The translations under genes and the position numbers were made by a program. Shown here piece after piece: positions 14,047 through 15,725 of a stretch of DNA of 15,725 nt (position 1 is the stretch's first letter; every line of letters begins with the position of its first letter). The DNA is from Spirochaetaceae bacterium. Its GTDB lineage: Bacteria; Spirochaetota; Spirochaetia; Treponematales; Breznakiellaceae. The stretch covers positions 1-15,725 of the forward strand of contig JAISZQ010000376.1 in NCBI GenBank assembly GCA_031269165.1. The letters run 5' to 3'. The notes under the pieces are model-generated. The model ran no database searches. It was not told the DNA's origin and saw only the letters and a list, made by a program, of their open reading frames with translations.

Positions 14047-15558
14047 ATGAGTGAACCGAAAGTATTAAAACCGTTTATCAACGGGCGGTTTGTGGAATCA
14101 AAAACACAAAAGTACACCGACGCCTATAACCCGAGTACCGGCGAAGTGATCGCCAAAGTACCCTGTTGCACAAAAGAGGAAGTGGAACAGGCGGTTGCGG
14201 CGGCAAAGGCGGCCTTCCCCCTCTGGTCGGGAACGCCGATTATCAAGCGGGTACAGATCCTTTACACGCTACGGGATCTCTTGATCGAGCACGTGGACGA
14301 ACTGACACATCTGGTGGCTTTTGAAAACGGAAAGGCTTGGGAAGAAGCGGCGGGGGATGTGCTTAAAGCGAAAGAGGGGACGGAACAGGCCATTGCCGCG
14401 CCTTCCCTGATGATGGGTGAAAGCCTGATGGACGCTTCTTCGGGTTTTGACACGGTACTCTATCGGGAACCCGTGGGGGTTTTCGCGGGGATTGTTCCCT
14501 TCAATTTTCCCGCCATGATCCCCATGGGCTGGATGACCCCGATGTGTATTGTCTGCGGTAATACCATCGTAATCAAGGCCGCAAGTTTTACTCCCCAATC
14601 ATGCTTACGTATTGCGGAGTTGTATAAGGAGGCGGGGCTTCCTGACGGGGTTATTAACATCGTCACCTGTTCCCGTAATGAGGCGGAACTGTTTCTTTCC
14701 CATCCCGATATTAAAGGGGTAAGTTTCGTAGGCTCTACTTCCGTTGGTCTTCATATTTACGAGAACGCGGCTAAAAACGGCAAGCGGGTACAGGCCCTCT
14801 GCGAAGCGAAGAACCATGCGCTGGTACTGGAGGATGCCCCCATTGAGCGGACCGCCGCCAGTATTATCAATTCCTCATTCGGTTGTGCCGGGGAACGTTG
14901 CATGGCGTTACCGGTTGTGGCGGTGCAGGAGAGTATCGCCGACAAACTGGTTGCGGCAATCGTGGAGAAAGCCAAAGCCCTCAAAGTCGGTTCCGCCTAC
15001 GAAAAGAGTACCGATATGGGACCGGTGGTAAACGCGGGACATAAAAAGTTTGTCGAGGACTGGATACAGAAGGGAATCGACGAAGGGGCTCGGGTGGTGC
15101 TTGACGGTCGGAACATCAACGTTCCCGGTTATGAAGGCGGGTTCTACATCGGCCCCACGATTTTGGATCATGTAAAGCCCGGCATGACTGTTGGGGACAG
15201 CGAGGTATTCGGGCCGGTGCTGTGTATCAAACGGATCAAGGACTTTGCGGAAGGGTTAAAACTCATGAACGCCAATCCCTTTGCCAACGGTTCGGTGATC
15301 TTCACTCAGAACGGGTATTATGCCCGGGAATTTACCCGGCATACGGACGGGGGCATGGTGGGGGTCAACGTGGGGATTCCGGTGCCGATAGGGATGTTCC
15401 CGTTTTCGGGCCACAAGAAATCGTTCTTCGGAGATTTGCATTGCCTGGGAAAGGACGGCTATCGGTTCTACACGGAAACGAAGGTGGTTACCAGCCGCTG
15501 GTTTGACGAAGAGGAGAAGAAGTCCGACAAGGTGAGTACCTGGGACGGCACGATATAA
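14047..15558 (+). CDS. iolA: Malonate-/methylmalonate-semialdehyde dehydrogenase, CoA-acylating (IolA/MmsA)
   Basis: This enzyme oxidises malonate semialdehyde from IolJ with NAD and CoA to acetyl-CoA and CO2, ending the inositol pathway. The 503-residue ALDH-fold protein shows the MmsA motif PFNFPAMIP (151-159) with oxyanion Asn N153, VIKAAS (K177) for cofactor binding, FVGSTSVG (227-234), AKNH (254-257) in place of the GGK motif of hydrolytic ALDHs, and catalytic Cys285 in FGCAGERCMA. Loss of the usual ALDH Glu next to GGK is expected for CoA-acylating members. The residue before AKNH is Glu (E253), where several family members have Gly. The C-terminal SRWFDE tail is typical. AAGAGGAG lies 8 nt upstream of the ATG. 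The 44-bp gap after iolC holds nothing else. Confidence 0.94.
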   Translation: MSEPKVLKPFINGRFVESKTQKYTDAYNPSTGEVIAKVPCCTKEEVEQAVAAAKAAFPLWSGTPIIKRVQILYTLRDLLIEHVDELTHLVAFENGKAWEEAAGDVLKAKEGTEQAIAAPSLMMGESLMDASSGFDTVLYREPVGVFAGIVPFNFPAMIPMGWMTPMCIVCGNTIVIKAASFTPQSCLRIAELYKEAGLPDGVINIVTCSRNEAELFLSHPDIKGVSFVGSTSVGLHIYENAAKNGKRVQALCEAKNHALVLEDAPIERTAASIINSSFGCAGERCMALPVVAVQESIADKLVAAIVEKAKALKVGSAYEKSTDMGPVVNAGHKKFVEDWIQKGIDEGARVVLDGRNINVPGYEGGFYIGPTILDHVKPGMTVGDSEVFGPVLCIKRIKDFAEGLKLMNANPFANGSVIFTQNGYYAREFTRHTDGGMVGVNVGIPVPIGMFPFSGHKKSFFGDLHCLGKDGYRFYTETKVVTSRWFDEEEKKSDKVSTWDGTI

Positions 15559-15611
15559 GTTTGCGAAGAGCACTCGAGGAGGCGGTATCGTGCTTCTCCT
15601 TGTAAAATGAG

Positions 15612-15642
15612 GCTGTTCCAAAACTTCAGTTTTTGGAACAGC
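15612..15642. repeat. ACTTCAGT-core hairpin, member 3 (after iolA)
   Basis: GCTGTTCCAAAA (15612-15623) pairs perfectly with TTTTGGAACAGC (15631-15642) around CTTCAGT. It is almost identical to 12076-12109 and lies in the same orientation, so iolJ-iolC-iolA sits between two direct copies. Confidence 0.85.
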
Positions 15643-15659
15643 TTCCCTAGATTTAAGGG

Positions 15660-15686
15660 AAAAACCGGGGCCTTTGACCGGTTTTT
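15660..15686. terminator. Intrinsic terminator at the end of the iol operon
   Basis: AAAAACCGG (15660-15668) pairs with CCGGTTTTT (15678-15686) around a 9-nt loop. The T-run is part of the right arm and an A-run begins the left arm, so it could act in both directions. It lies about 100 nt after the iolA stop. Confidence 0.75.
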
Positions 15687-15707
15687 CCAAGAGCCTGTTC
15701 CAAAACC

Positions 15708-15723
15708 GTGCGCGTTAGCGCAC
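15708..15723. repeat. Short GC hairpin at the window edge
   Basis: GTGCGC and GCGCAC flank GTTA. It is directly preceded by GAGCCTGTTCCAAAAC (15691-15706), a one-base variant of the start of the ACTTCAGT hairpins. It may be the beginning of another repeat unit that continues beyond the window. Confidence 0.4.
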
Positions 15724-15725
15724 AG

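Overview
The window carries a sugar-acid/inositol utilisation locus from a bacterium that looks like a spirochaete of the termite-gut Treponema type. That placement is an inference. It rests on the repeat-rich lipoprotein at the left edge, LTGC/LLGC/LAAGC lipoboxes, moderate GC content, and several dispersed palindromes. No rRNA or other taxonomic marker is present, so genus level is tentative.

Layout. (1) 1-1791, plus strand: the 3' part of a GC-rich, low-complexity lipoprotein gene cut by the window edge. (2) 1792-2453: a gene-free convergent region packed with palindromes, including a near-identical 29-bp hairpin present twice, a long imperfect hairpin that opens and closes with CGTCATTGCGAG/CTCGCAATGACG, and a 147-bp MITE-like unit with 20-bp perfect terminal inverted repeats. 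(3) 2454-3215, minus strand: a GntR/FCD regulator with its own promoter, apparently leaderless. (4) 3454-6360, plus strand: a complete TRAP transporter (dctP, dctQ, dctM). (5) 6499-7317: iolB. (6) 7505-12066: a complete branched-chain-amino-acid-type ABC transporter (livK, livH, livM, livG, livF). (7) 12141-15558: iolJ, iolC and iolA, followed by an intrinsic terminator.

How it works together. IolB (5-deoxy-glucuronate isomerase), IolC (5-dehydro-2-deoxygluconokinase), IolJ (6-phospho-5-dehydro-2-deoxygluconate aldolase) and IolA (malonate-semialdehyde dehydrogenase) are the last four steps of myo-inositol breakdown to DHAP and acetyl-CoA. The upper steps (IolG, IolE, IolD) are not in the window. 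Two complete transporters, one TRAP and one Liv-type ABC, sit among these genes where an MFS or ribose-type inositol transporter would normally be expected. The TRAP operon and iolB are driven by two copies of the same roughly 115-bp promoter, each with perfect TTGACA-17-TATAAT and a shared TATCATCAGACAAT motif just downstream. The divergent GntR regulator's own -35 carries a related ATTGTCAGACG sequence. This suggests one regulator controlling all three units.

Fine structure. Both solute-binding-protein genes (dctP and livK) are followed by strong stem-loops without T-runs before the membrane-subunit genes. A second hairpin family, with an ACTTCAGT core, marks the boundaries iolB/livK, livF/iolJ and the end of iolA. 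The best candidates for something undescribed are the duplicated regulatory cassette, the pairing of a TRAP transporter with iolB, and the use of a Liv-type ABC system in an inositol locus.
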